NCBI RefSeq assembly: GCF_004798865.1 | Contig: NW_025336598.1 | Coordinates: 15,569,409-15,633,408 of the forward strand | Source of the DNA: Varanus komodoensis | Taxonomy: Eukaryota; Chordata; Lepidosauria; Squamata; Varanidae | Direction: 5' to 3' | Length of the DNA: 64,000 nt | Shown: piece after piece, positions 48,307 through 60,514 of the stretch | Layout: each line of letters begins with the position of its first letter | How positions within the stretch are numbered: position 1 is the first letter of the stretch | Position numbers and translations under genes: made by a program | The notes under the pieces: model-generated | Database searches by the model: none | Told to the model about the DNA's origin: nothing | Seen by the model: only the letters and a program-made list of their open reading frames with translations

Positions 48307-49289
48307 TACACAGACACAGACAGAAGGGAAGTGCTTTTTGAACCAGGTCTCTCCGTTAAAGTGAAAACAGAAGCCCTTGAGCCAAAAGGACTAGCGTCTG
48401 TCTCTCAGGGCAGAATGATGTCTGGGTTGGAGTGCATGGTTGCTTGAGCAATGGTGGCAGGATCGCTCAATGGTGATCCCCAGTTTTGAGTGGATGGTTA
48501 AAATGGGATCTCCTATATCTCCTGCTGAGGATGGTTAACATGTTTATGTAACTTTAAGGTGGCAAACTGCCTACTGCTAGATATTCTGTCAGTTAATTCA
48601 CTGGCACAATAAATTGGAGACAAGAGGATGTTAATTGATGGTAGGTCTAGGGTGCGACACATCCTTCTCCTAGAAAGCCGACACTCTGTTACTTTCAGAA
48701 GCTTACCCCTGCTGAAATATCAATATGCACCAGGCAGATGTTTGGGTAAATTGAAGCATATCAAGGCCAATGCAGCTATGCATAATGCAAAATATTTATC
48801 CAATGGCACCACATTTTACTACAATTTTTGCAGCCATGGATCTTGAACTGTGTTGTGCTGATGACTATAGCTATTTTTGTACATATCAGTTTTGTGTAAG
48901 CTGTTCCTCTCTATATTGATATCATTAAGTAAATAAATGCTATTTTCCCATAAAAGCACAGGCTGTTGACGTTATTTGAAAAGAAAATTATTACTGCAAA
49001 CATCCATGCATTTATTCCCCATCTATTTGGCATGAAGTTAAGATAAAGTATGCAAATAACTGCAAGGAAGCTCCCATGCTGACAAACAGGTGTTGGTTAA
49101 GGGACTGATAATGCAGATACGTTTTATCTACCCCTACCCAAATACCTGATAGTAGGTCAACGTGTTTAATGGAGAAATCAAACATTGGTTCAATAAACAT
49201 TTTGTATCAATAAATGAGACATTTATGTTCTAAAGGACTATTCCCTCTGTAGTTTTTGCATGTTACCACGAAATACTAATACATTGTGC
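48307..49289. other. Unassigned noncoding DNA
   Basis: No gene or repeat was recognised. An aagtaaataaatgc word at about 48930 may be a worn tail. Confidence 0.5.
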
Positions 49290-49410
49290 ATCCAGTTTGT
49301 TTATTTATTTATTTGAAGTGTTTATCGACCACTCTCAGAACAGTTTACACTGTCAATATCAGTGTCCTCTTGTCATATTTGAGTCAATATCCTCCTACCC
49401 CCAATTAGAC
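49290..49410 (-). mobile_element. L2-type LINE, 3' tail
   Basis: On the minus strand: gtgtaaactgttctgagag, tggtcgataaacacttc and (AAATA)n. Only the last part of the element is present. Confidence 0.5.
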
Positions 49411-51084
49411 AAACGCTTCAAAAGTTGCTGCTCCAACCACTTAAACCATCTGGTTGCCAGTCATCAGATAGGAATGAGTGGGGGGTTTTTTATGCCATAC
49501 TCCTAATAGCAAGAAAACTACCGGAAATCTTTCAGGAAACATTTAGCTCAGTATTACCAATGGAGCAGAATCTATATCCACTGAGCTCCACACACAGGCC
49601 CTGCAGGATAAGGGTTTTGCCCCCACCAGTTCAAAGTCTGCATGAAAGTGACAGATTTGGATATGAGTCTGAAAAGTCTGCTTCACAACAGACCTCATCT
49701 TGTCAAGAATGTGGCTTTTTCAGTTCAGCTGAAACAGGAGTGAGGCAGAGGGCCCCGTTCGTTTTAGCACTGGACTGACGGTTGAAAGTGTTTGATGGCT
49801 CCTTGAGGCCTTCCAAATGTAATCAGCTTCTGGACATCCCCCATATGAATTTATTTTCAAAGGGGGATAAAAAGCAGAGAACAGGGTATCGTCTAGTCCA
49901 TCTCTACCAGCAGTTCAATTACCTAGATACATTGACCAAAAATAGTTTTCTAAACAGTGAAACAAAATCCCACATTAATGGCCTTTGCCCAAGGGCCTGT
50001 ATTGATCCTCTTGGGTTTAGCCTATAAAATATATTTTTCCCAACAGAAAGAATCCAGATTGGGAATGATCTCACTGATTTGGATTACATGAACAATTTTT
50101 TAAAAGGTACATGGGAGAAAAATTGAGCAAGTCCTATCCATTCTTTTAAATGATCATTTTTTTCCTCTAGCCATTTTGTGAAGGCTGCTGTATAGCATTG
50201 CTTTTCAAAGTAACTATTTTTCTGGCACAAACATAAACACTCAAACCATTCACTCACATATTTAAAAACAAGTTAAATTTCCGTTATTTATTTTGGGATC
50301 AATATAGAATGGAATAAAAATTACTGCTTTAGCTTTAAATAAACGATCGCATGCTTTCCTTCTGTTTCCACTCTTCTGTCCTGTTTTATGTGTATCTTCT
50401 CCTTGATCCCATTCCTGTGTTGTTTATCTGCATCTTTGTTCTGTCTGATGTTCTGCTTCACTGTGTTCCATTCTTTGGGTAGACAACACAGCATAATGAC
50501 AAGGTACCCCCAGGGAGTCACTTTCCCTTTGCTGCCCAGACGCAGGATGGAGCAAGCATTCCATGCTGGGTTTAACAAGAGCAACTGGTTTAGCTCTCCA
50601 GTAAAAGTCATGATACCAGGCCCACTTTGAACTACCTGTAGAACTTACTCTCTGATCATAAAATACAAGACAGGAGTCCTCAAAGGATGGATTTGATGCT
50701 CTATACACAGGTGAACCGTCTTTTGGTGGTTGTGATTATGTACACCCCAAAGTGCAGCTAGTAGCAGCTATGCAGCTGTGCTAAATTCTGACCACTTACT
50801 GCAAGTAATGGAATGATGTGATGGACAATGCCTCTCATGGGGAGAAAAGTGTAGAGAACACGCACACTGATAAGACACTGCTCGGCAACCTCCTGATCAT
50901 ACAAGGAAGGGGAAATTGCACTTTTCAGTTTCAAGTTTCAAGAAGCCCTCTCTGTTCAGTTGGTAGTGAAATGCATGCATCACAATGAGAGGGTACCATT
51001 ACATCAACTCAACTTAAAGAATATTTTTATAAACAGCAGCAGCTGCAGCAATGAAGCATTGCTGCTGCTGCTTGAATATGGTTA
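49411..51084. other. Unassigned noncoding DNA
   Basis: Adjacent plus frames at 49425-49778 (117 codons) and 49782-50027 (81 codons) were inspected. No domain, no sensible splice-bounded exon and no repeat was recognised. A gctgctgctgctg run at 51059-51072 precedes the LINE end. Confidence 0.45.
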
Positions 51085-51305
51085 TGGAATATGATCCCCA
51101 GAGAGGTTCGCCTGGCACTGACACTTTATTCTTTTCGGTGCCAGGCGAAAACCTTCTTATTTCCCCTGTATTTTAAGGTTTAAATTGTTTTTAATTGAGT
51201 TTTATAGAAGATGATGCTGTTCTTTTTTACTTTGTTTTATTGTAAGACCATCCTGAGACTTTGGGTAATGAGGATGGTATAAAAAAGCTTTAAATAAATA
51301 AAACA
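51085..51305 (+). mobile_element. L2-type LINE 3' end with intact ORF2 C-terminus
   Basis: From 51085 one frame reads WNMIPREVRLALTLYSFR then CQAKTFLFPLYF without a stop, the L2 ORF2 ending 'WN.LPREVRLAPTLLSFR..AKTFLF'. A T-rich UTR follows, then attgtaagaccatcctgag ... gaggatggtataaaaaagc and aataaataaaa. It is better kept than most copies here, so likely younger, and it is oriented opposite to the copy at 52.7-52.9 kb. Confidence 0.8.
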
Positions 51306-52663
51306 TAATACACAAGAGTTTATTGAACAGTCCAGTGTACTTCCAGTTTCAAAAAGCTCTTTATAAGGAGAAACTCCTTTCAGTAGTTTAAGTGAACTAT
51401 CACAACTGTGGTCATTCCTATGGCAATTGACTCCTACTATTTGGTGGCTCTGGGAGTAATAAATGGAAAGATATAGGTGCTTGTGGTCTTGAGATATGGG
51501 GACTGCCAAATAACCAACCTGAAAGTTCAGTTTTTCCTGGCATGCTAAGACTGAAAAGATGGACTAGAATCAGCTGCTTGATGTGATCAGGTGACTCTTC
51601 GACCCTGGTAGTGCCTGAGCCCTGCCTAGTTTGTATCTGCAGTGCCAACCATTGGCCATCAGCTGTTGGGACCACTGCAGAAAAGGTCCCGACAAACAAT
51701 GTCATAGCTTGCTAGAGTCATTTGATTTATCAGCAGAAGAAAAGTGGAAGAACTCAACATGTGGCAGATAGATGTACCATATTTCATCAGGAAACATTTA
51801 GGCTCAGTGAGGAATCGCTTGGTGCATTTGGTCATTTGAAATTATACTCGTTTGGAGAACCCATGTTAAGACTGTAGGTCTCTATTTTTTAAGTGGTTTT
51901 CACATGGACGGCAGCTGTATGCAGGCTTTCACCTGAAACATGTAGGGCTAAGCTTGGCATGGCGGCATGTTCAAAGATACAGGCCACACTCTCTTGCACA
52001 ACCCAAGCATCTCATAAATGTTTATCCACTGACCACAAAGGCCTGTATAGAAGCTTGAAAGCACATTCAGCTGAGCACACTTACACAATCCCTGTGATCC
52101 AGAACCCTTATGGCTTGTAATCACAGAGAGGGAGGGGCAGAGGGAAGGATTTTGCCAAGTCTATCTATCCCATCTGTTTTTCATGGATTGTCAGGCACTT
52201 TCCATTCCATTCTCCTTGCATTGATGGGATCAGATCTTTGTGAGTGTGTGTGTGTGTGGGGGGGGGGGGATTTACAGTACTGAAAATGTGCATATCTTCC
52301 CAAAATTTACATGCTTTCACCTATGGAGAGAAAGTTCATTTGTTGTTTTTCATGCTATTGTTCATATTTTTCTATAACCAGAAATCTGTAAAATTCTGGA
52401 AAGAGAAAAAGCAGTCTGCAAGTCCGTGTAATCAGTGCAACTTGGAAAATCCAATTTGCTGACTAATCTGTTGGTCAACATCAATGAAATTCACTCATTT
52501 GAATCTCTGGTCAATTCATGTGGCATTCCTAATCACAGGAGCTGGGTAATTCAGCCAAATGCATTTACAAGCACCTGTCCGCATGTCACATTCAACATGT
52601 GAAAGCTGATAACATACCAAGGGGCACAAGGATGCTTGGCGGTGGGTGGCTGGTTAACCCTGT
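51306..52663. other. Unassigned noncoding DNA
   Basis: No gene or named repeat. A GT run followed by poly(G) lies at 52239-52269. The stretch 52470-52620 is repeat-free with taattcagccaaatgcat-type words. Confidence 0.45.
52239..52269. repeat. (GT)n followed by poly(G)
   Basis: Eight or so GT units and then about eleven G. Confidence 0.9.
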
Positions 52664-52942
52664 GAATGTTTTGTTTGTTTATTTGTTTATTTTATTAAAA
52701 GCTTTTGTATGCCATCCTATTACATAAGATCTCAGGATGACTTACAATCTTTAAAAAAAATTAAAACAACAATTTCAATAAATAATAGAACAGAACAGAA
52801 CCATAAATCACAAAACAGACAGAGCAACTAAACTTAAAAGTTGTTAAATTTTAAAATACTGTTTAAATAAAAAGGTTTTGGCCTGGCACCGAAAAGAGTA
52901 TAAACTCGGCACCAGGCGTACCTCTCTGGGAAGTCCATTGTT
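52664..52942 (-). mobile_element. L2-type LINE 3' end with intact ORF2 C-terminus
   Basis: On the minus strand from about 52940 the frame reads NGLPREVRLVPSLYSFR then CQAKTFLFKQ without a stop, nearly the same as the copy at 51.1 kb. The UTR ends tgtaagtcatcctgagatc ... taggatggcatacaaaagc and a (TAAA/CAAA) tail at 52664-52700. Confidence 0.8.
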
Positions 52943-55437
52943 GTTGCTGGTGAAGAACGTAGGGCATACTCAAATGTGCTTTCTTCTGAATATCTTAGAG
53001 TATGTGCTTAGAAATACATTTATTCACATGTTGTTCTGCCAGTGAAAGTAAAGTTTGCCACAGTGAAGATGCAGCCTGATCACCTCATCTGGAAGAATTT
53101 TCCCTATGTTACAACCAAAACAACTTAGGGTACCGATTTGAGATGTCAGGCATTCCATGTATGGTGAGAGCACTGTGAAGGTGAGGATTGTCTCTGTGCT
53201 CCCATCCCCATACAAACCACTCAAGCAGTCAGCTTCGGCCAAGCTCAGAGTAGGTGTGAAGGTCTGTGAGGCATCAGTTGATGGACCTGCTGCCTACCTT
53301 TCTTGTTCCCCATTCCTGCACCGAAAAAACCATTTCTTTTGTGACTTCACAGCCACAGCCCTGCGGTTTTTCCCCTGCCCTGGCTGTGAGGATGAAGGGG
53401 GGATGTTCCAAGTTTAGAGTCCCAGATCTGACCTTGGTGCAAGTTTCTGAGGTTGGATGTGGGACTTGGAAAAATCCAACAGCATCTAGACTCTGTCTAA
53501 TGACCATAAGATTGCTCTGTAAGTGAAATTCAACATGAAATCGGAAGGAGCTGCTTTGGGAGGACACCTTTAGTAATTCCAAATTAATACATGAAATATG
53601 CCAACAAGATTAGTGAAATGTCTCACATCTTTTTGCAGAAATCCACACACACACTCCCTTGTGGCCTTTGTTATTTTGCAAAGGGTATGCAATCCATTTT
53701 AACAGCTCAGTTGTATGTGCAAATGAAGTACTTGTAAACATGGCACACTGATCCCCTAATCGTACTCATGCACATTCATTAGAACAGTCATCTGGACACA
53801 TGACCCGTATTTTAGAATAATACCTGTAGTGTTGTCTGGAAATATTCAATCATTCCTGTTCTCATTATTTATGAATTCTGAAATATTGAAACATGAGAAT
53901 TAAAATATGCACATTATATGATATGGCTTAAGTTACAACATTTGGGGAAAAAAACTTTTATAAATGTGTCTGGAAAACAGCTAGTTAGCAAACCTCAATC
54001 TGAGTGACGACACTTGTGTACGTATTTTGTTATGAAATACAGATTCCTACAAGGCAAACAAAATGTCACATGCATAAAGGGCTGAGACCATTTCAGAAAT
54101 TCCAGGCAATCTGCCCATAAAGGAGAACTTCAAAGTGGAGTTGTTGGGGTCAGCTGAGGGCACACAAAGTTGCCATCCAGTAATCCATCAGGCCTACAGA
54201 AGTCCCTAACTTTTAATCAATCAAAACGATTGCTGCAACAGGAGGTAACTAATAAGAACAATCTAGGTAGGTGGCTGGCATGTCCCAATCAATGTTTCAG
54301 ACGAGAACACTGTCAAGGAAAGGACAGTTCTGTGATGCATCCTTTGGAAAGAGCTAATGCACACAAACCTCTAACTGACCACAACCCATGACAAGAAAAA
54401 GGCCACCCCGTGGTATGAGAGTGTATTTCCTATTTGTATTTGCCATCAGAATTAAGCAAAATGCATTTGAGTGGTGTGATTTGTCCTGTGTAAGAGCTAT
54501 TCACATCTCCAAATATATTACAGAGTCATATTTCAAAGTATTATCAAGATTCTTCACCAACTTTTTCAGTATGTTCAAATATCAAAAGCTTGTCAGAAGT
54601 AAATTAAGTTTACAGCCTTTCTGTGTTTGGCATGTGCTCAGCAATATTATACAACGTGCTTCCTCAGCACCAACACTATTTCTGGCATATAGATCCTGAG
54701 CCAAACCCATGACTTCCTTAAGAGAAGGGAGGAAATTCATCAATATGCCAAGTCATTTCATCTATGAATTCCTTGCAAGTTTTTCCATCTCTTACTTATT
54801 GTTGGAAACCATGTGCACGGCAAAGATGGTAGACGTAATTGCTACAGATATCCAAACACTGTGCAATCAGTGGAATTATTGTTATTATTTCGGTCCCTAT
54901 ATTAATCAAATAAAGTGGATACTTCTCATGTCCCATTTTAGCTTCCTGATTGCTTCCTTCAGTTTAAGCAATTAGGGCTTTTTGAAATACATCTTTACAG
55001 ATCTTTCCCCAAGCTTTCTCACTTCTTTAACATTGGAAGAAGGATAACCAATATGGAGAGACAGGTGTGTTGCCATCCCGATTCAGCTGACTTTACAGAG
55101 TGTTTAAATGAGCACTCCTTGCACCTCCATTGAACATGTGGGCATGAGATCATGCCTTCTGGCTAAACCTCCAGAGGCTGATGTGTTCACCAGCCATTCT
55201 CCAGGTAACAGCATGGCAGCCTCCGACTGAAGGGCTTCTTGATGTGCATCTGTGGAGTAGTCTGTGACAACGGCAGGACCTTGTCCAAACAGAGGAATCC
55301 CTCCTTATGTACTTGTGTACGTACATGATGATCCTTCACATTGGGGTCTGCAATGTAGCAGCATGGTGGGGCGTCGTGTGCCCATTGCAACATCTCTACT
55401 CCTCTCACACATTGATTCAAAGTGTGTGCATGCACAC
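52943..55437. other. Unassigned noncoding DNA (about 2.5 kb)
   Basis: No gene or named repeat. Frames of up to 103 codons (54388-54699 plus) show no known domain. Confidence 0.5.
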
Positions 55438-55560
55438 CCATGATTTATTTATTTCTTTACTGCCCAATATCTAAACTCTCTGGGTGGTTCAAATCAGTTC
55501 CTAAAACAACACCATGATACAATAAAACACCATAACGTCTTTTTCAAAATAGAATATTTA
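55438..55560 (-). mobile_element. L2-type LINE, 3' tail
   Basis: On the minus strand: gatttgaaccacccagaga, gtttagatattgggcagta and aagaaataaataaatca. These are the paired tail motif and short A/T tail of the L2-type family. The upstream UTR fades out. Confidence 0.6.
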
Positions 55561-55884
55561 AAAACAATATGACAGCTAAAACAATATTTGAGACAATGTA
55601 GACCTGATAAAAACTGCAGACATGGGTACATCCATCAAGCCTTGGATATATTTAAATTCTGCCTCCACCTAAGCAGCTGTCTTAACCTGGTGACAGAAAG
55701 AAGTGAAAGCTACCCAGATGAAGATTTCCTGAATACACCTCAAGAGACATGGCCATTCGACTAAGAGGCATGCTTTACAAGCATGTTTTTTGTCCAACTT
55801 CATCTTACTTCCTTTATTCTCCAGTTTATCTCTACCACTGTGACTACTGCTCCTTCAGTTCTACTGTCCTTAGATACCTGAAAG
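55561..55884. other. Unassigned noncoding DNA
   Basis: Lies between two LINE tails in opposite orientation. I could not match it to either. Confidence 0.4.
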
Positions 55885-56035
55885 ATGTCCACTGTCCCAG
55901 GCAAGTTTCCCTAGCTGCTCCTGATGCATGGAACTCTTCCCAGATCTACCTATGTCCACCTTGATCTTCCTTCAAATCCTTCATCAGAATCGCTATTTTC
56001 CAAAAAGCTCTTTATTCCCATTTTCACTCCCAAAT
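55885..56035 (+). mobile_element. LINE ORF2 C-terminal fragment (L2/Rex-type)
   Basis: ctgctcctgatgcatggaac reads AAPDAWN and, after a stop, ccttcaaatccttcatcag reads SFKSFI, then CAAAAAGCTCTTTATTCC (FQKALYS). This fits the generic ending 'SVAAP.LWNSLP....SLSSFKSLLKT'. The exact clade cannot be fixed. It is a short, broken piece. Confidence 0.45.
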
Positions 56036-57448
56036 ATAACAAATTCCATAGAACTTCTGTATGCTCATATGCTTTCTCTTCCTTTTTTCTCCCTGCAGTG
56101 TCAAATTTTAGATTGTTTATTTCCAGGGTGAAATCATCACGAGGGTTGGGGGATTTTTTCTGGCCCAAGGACTTGAAACTTGTCATCTGGGAAACTGAGA
56201 GTGGGTAGCAAGAGTGGGTGTGGCCAGAACCCAAGTTGGGTGCAGCTAGAGCTCAAAGCAGGTGTGGCTATCCATTCTCTCACATACAATTCATACAACC
56301 ACACACACATCATATCATTCACTCTCTCACACACAACCCAAGCACACCATTCACCTTCTCTCTTCCCCTATCCCTCACACACACATCATCCTTGCCTCTT
56401 CAGCTGATTCATACAGTTGAGCGGGACATTTTCCCTGATGACCTCTGTAGGGTGGAAAAGGCTTCTCTATGATCAGCTGCTTTTGCCTAGAGAATGGGCA
56501 GAACCTGGGGTTGTTGGGGGCTTGGGGAAGAAACTGGTGGATCAGATGGTGAGTCCCCATGAGCCATATTCAGGTCAAAGCCAGATGCTTCTTAGCTTCC
56601 TATTCATGGTCTAGAACATGGAAAAGTCAAGTTGATTGGAAGATGAGATTTTCGGGCTCTGGATGTGCACCAACTGGATAATGCTGCAAAATATGGTGAT
56701 CATTAATTACCTTGATGTGTACCAAGGGAAGTAGACTTCAGCATTGAGGCCTAATACCTTCCTTTCAGGTAGAATTGGCAAGTCTTGAACTCTTTTTCAG
56801 GCAGCTGGTTGGCCACCATATGAACCAAATGCTGGACAAGATGGATCCTTGGCTTTACCCAGCAGGGGTCTTTTTGGGTTGTTAACCCTTATTACCATTA
56901 TTAGTTTAAAACAAGCATACAGACTGATCCAGGTACTACCACAGTGTATTATCTCAGGGGCCTGGTCCAGTTAAGGCTATTTGAGTGTAGATTGGGGAAA
57001 AGAACTAAACCGATTGTGTGGAAGATGATAGAGTTTATTGAATGAAAATTTGGAGTAGGGATGTAAGTTGACAATAAAAAGGCAAAAGGAAAGCTGACTG
57101 ATATTCCTATTGTAGGACTTCCTAAAATGACTGAAGTTACTGATTGCTTGGAAGCAAGTGTATTCCTTGTCCCAAGCCAAATCCAGGGTGCACTTAAGCA
57201 AACTAAGGTTTTCTATAGAAGTTTTCCTACACTTTAGAGCATGCCGGGAGGAGCCAGTAATGGCCAGAAGTGGAAAGGAAGAAAGGAGAGAGAAGACCCA
57301 GCTATCCCAATTAACTTTTTCAATACAGATGTGTACGGATATCCTTATCTCACAAATAAGGTGAGGAGTTCACAGCAACTGGAAAGCTGCACTCTCATGA
57401 CTTCACTGAGACCCTTACTGAACTACAGATTACAGCTAAACTTAACTT
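56036..57448. other. Unassigned noncoding DNA
   Basis: CAC/ACAC-rich at 56295-56390. No gene or repeat was otherwise recognised. Confidence 0.5.
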
Positions 57449-57709
57449 GAGAGCCAGTGTGGTGTAGTGGTTAATAGTGCAGACCTGGGACTCAGGAGAT
57501 CTGGGTTCTCGTCACCCCAAGCCATGAAGCTAACTGGGTGACTTTGGGCCAGTCACAGCCTCTCAGCCCAACCTACCTCACAGGGTTGTTGCTGTGAAGA
57601 TAAGACTGAGGAGATAAGATGGGAAGATAAGATTGAGGAGAATTATGTAAGCTGCATTGAGTTCCTCAAAAAGAAATAAAGGTAGGATAGAAATATAATA
57701 AATAAATAA
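57449..57709 (+). mobile_element. Sauria-type tRNA-derived SINE (best copy)
   Basis: The head gagccagtgtggtgtagtgg, ttaatagtgcagacctggg (box A-like) and gatctgggttctcgtcacc (box B-like) is followed by gtgactttgggccagtcac, cctacctcacagggttgttg and a gaaataaaggtaggataga tail that runs into aataaataaataac. It is the least diverged of the four tRNA-headed copies. Its 3' half carries an extra internal duplication: gaagataagactgaggag at 57597-57614 recurs with one change at 57623-57640. Confidence 0.9.
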
Positions 57710-60436
57710 CTGTTGCCTTTGTGCTTCCCTAGAGGCCTATGTTTAGTTCATGATAACTCCTCATCACAGTCTCTTCATTACTGATCCCAAAACACAGAGT
57801 GATTCACAAGTCCCATGTGAAATTGCTTGCTGTGCTCCTCATACATGCCAGCAAGAATGCAGGGACATCTACTTTTCTGCACCCCTCAGGGTAGGAAGGC
57901 CACATGAACACTTATCACACTTCCAATATTCAGACAGCGACTTCCTCTTGGGAGAGAATGGACAGGCTGTGATTCCCAGAAACCTCCTGTGCTTCAGTTG
58001 AACTGGTTTAAAGAAGCCTGTGATTACTGAATGGAGGTAATAATGACCAGGCTATTTCATAGTTACAATTTAAGCCACAAGTTGTTCCAGGAGCTGATTG
58101 AAAGCACACTGGGGAGAGGGAGAGCTGTGACCCAGTTTTAATCCCACAAATCCAAAACAGCAACAACAATTCTGCCCAGGTATCAAAAGTGTGAGAAACA
58201 ATGCCACAGGACAATGGGAAAATATCCATGGCATAAACAAAGAAATGTATAAATAGCACGGCAAATGCAAGCATTTGCGAGCCACCCATACGAATCCAAA
58301 GGTGCACCTTAAGAGCAAGCTCATTTCCAGTCAGAACATTTGCTGTTCAGTTTCCTCAGATTTTCCTCTCGACTGATTTTTTTCAGAAGGATCTTTTTTT
58401 CCACAGGCAGGTTTTTCCAATATGATTGCTTATTGCATTAATTTGTTAACCGGAAAGGGATGCCCTCATTAAAATACTTTTCAATCAATATGTTCCAGAC
58501 TGCTGAAAACCTGCTTCGGTCATTCCATTTGATATGCTTCAAATAAAAACAAGGGTGCTACCAATTTGAGTCAACGTCTGCCAGCTCAGCTTAGGAGAGA
58601 CTTTGATACAGCGTGAATCTGTGTTTATTACACAGCAAGCTGTTACAAAGCAAGAAGTCATAATGTAAAAATGCATGCTGAAATAATTTATGTACACCTC
58701 TTATAACATTTTTGTTTGTTTGTTTGTTTGTTTGGCAAAAGTGCTGCCTTTGGCAATGTACCCAGAAATTACCTTCTCAATGCATTTTACAAGAATATGC
58801 TAAACTCTCTAAATATCTTTGAATTCATGCATGTAATTCAATTGCACCCATTTTGTCTTCCCCCTACTTTTGGCAGCCATTAAAGCATTTAACTGGCATA
58901 TTCAAGCTGCCTTCTCCAGCATTTTCATATTCTCTGCCTGTTCGCATTTGCCTACATCTTCCTATTCCATAACAGCTAGTCAGCTTTCTAATCAAGCTGA
59001 ATGGATCATGCCAGCAGAAGGAGTCCAATGAATCAAATATTAACAATGGGCCAACAGAACTCTGCAATCTCTTTGTACACAGGTATCAAATTGCCTTTAA
59101 TCTTTAGTATTTCCTTTGTTGTATTTCCCCCCTTAGGAATAAATACTTTTCACAGGAAACATCTAGTCCTGAATAGTTGCAACTAACTGAACAGTTATTT
59201 CTTTTCCATACAGTGGCAGGAGAGAACTCACAATCCAGTGAATTTACCCTTGTTATAAATTCAGAGCAGCATGTAGCAAACTGACCAGGGTTTAGTTTCT
59301 TCTAAATTTGAAGAGGGGGTAATCCCCCGAATGGCAGTGAGTTTTTGGCATGTGTGGAATAAAACTCTTCACCTTACTCTGGAGAAGAGGATAAAGAGGT
59401 GCTGCAGGGGGTTAACTGTGGCAGCAGCAGAGTTTTTAGTTCATTTTTATGTTAATGGCTGCTTCTAGTTCTGAGAAAATGGCTGAAGCATTCTGAAGCC
59501 TCCCAGAATGCATCAACCCTCTGCAGATGTCATTCCAAATTGCACTTTATGAAAGGTTGAGAGAGAGAGAATGAACCTACTGTTGCCATGGCAAGCTCCA
59601 TCACCTGTCGCTTTCCTGACATTGTCAACATCCCCCCCCCCCATTTGTTCTCTGCGAATGATCTGGCAACTGGTAGTTGGCACTTTGGGTGAACCCTAGT
59701 TGTTATGAATATATCCCATGCATATATACAGATGGAGGCAGTATTCATTGGAAGGTCTTGCAAAGTCCAAGCACAAAACAACTCTTCTAGCTGCTGACCA
59801 TTAGTCCTTACTGCCCCCTACTGCCTGCATGCTAGCTAAGCTCCTGTCATATTGCTAGCAGCTTGGCAGTTTTGTAGCAGGTGAGGCTATAACTAGGAGG
59901 CTGCTGGAGCAAACAGCTAAATGGCATCTCCATCTGTTACCTGTAGAACACTTTCAAAGGTGCAAAGGCCCAGGTGGGGCAAGCAGTTTAATATCTCTAT
60001 TCATCTGTCTCATTTCAACCACCAACTGCATCATTCTGATGCTGTACGATAAAGCTCTCACCTTATTTTTTTTTTAATTTTATTATTTCATTTCATTTTT
60101 CAACTGCTGGTTCTTTTTTACTGGCAGTTAGTAGTAGAAATCCTCCCTCCTTCCCAGTTTTTTTTTTAATCTCAGCTGACCTCTGAATAGGATTCTGACA
60201 GGTAAACATTTGCAAGCAGTTTTGCTAATGTAAAGCCTTTAAACAAACCTTTGAATGTGTTCTCTAAATATATTGCTACATGCTTGCAAAATTATGGAAA
60301 TTTGCACACAGTTGTGAAAACTGAATTGCTGCTGCTTTGTATAGATTCTTTTAGCTTTCAGGGTGGTTTTAAAATGTCAGGAATGTTCCACAATGGAATT
60401 CTATTTGCAGCACCCGAGGAAGGAAATAACTTGAGA
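57710..60436. other. Mostly unassigned noncoding DNA
   Basis: No gene or transposon was recognised. It holds a (GTTT)n array at 58712-58734 and a poly(C) run near 59632-59642. The repeat-free part 58350-58700 is discussed as a candidate conserved element. Confidence 0.5.
58712..58734. repeat. (GTTT)n microsatellite
   Basis: Six or so GTTT units. Confidence 0.9.
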
Positions 60437-60438
60437 TT

Positions 60439-60514
<76 letters not shown>
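60437..60514. repeat. (TTTC)n microsatellite
   Basis: About 19 perfect TTTC units. The uninterrupted length suggests it is highly variable. It accounts for the Phe/Leu/Ser run in the open frame at 60251-60535. Confidence 0.97.
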
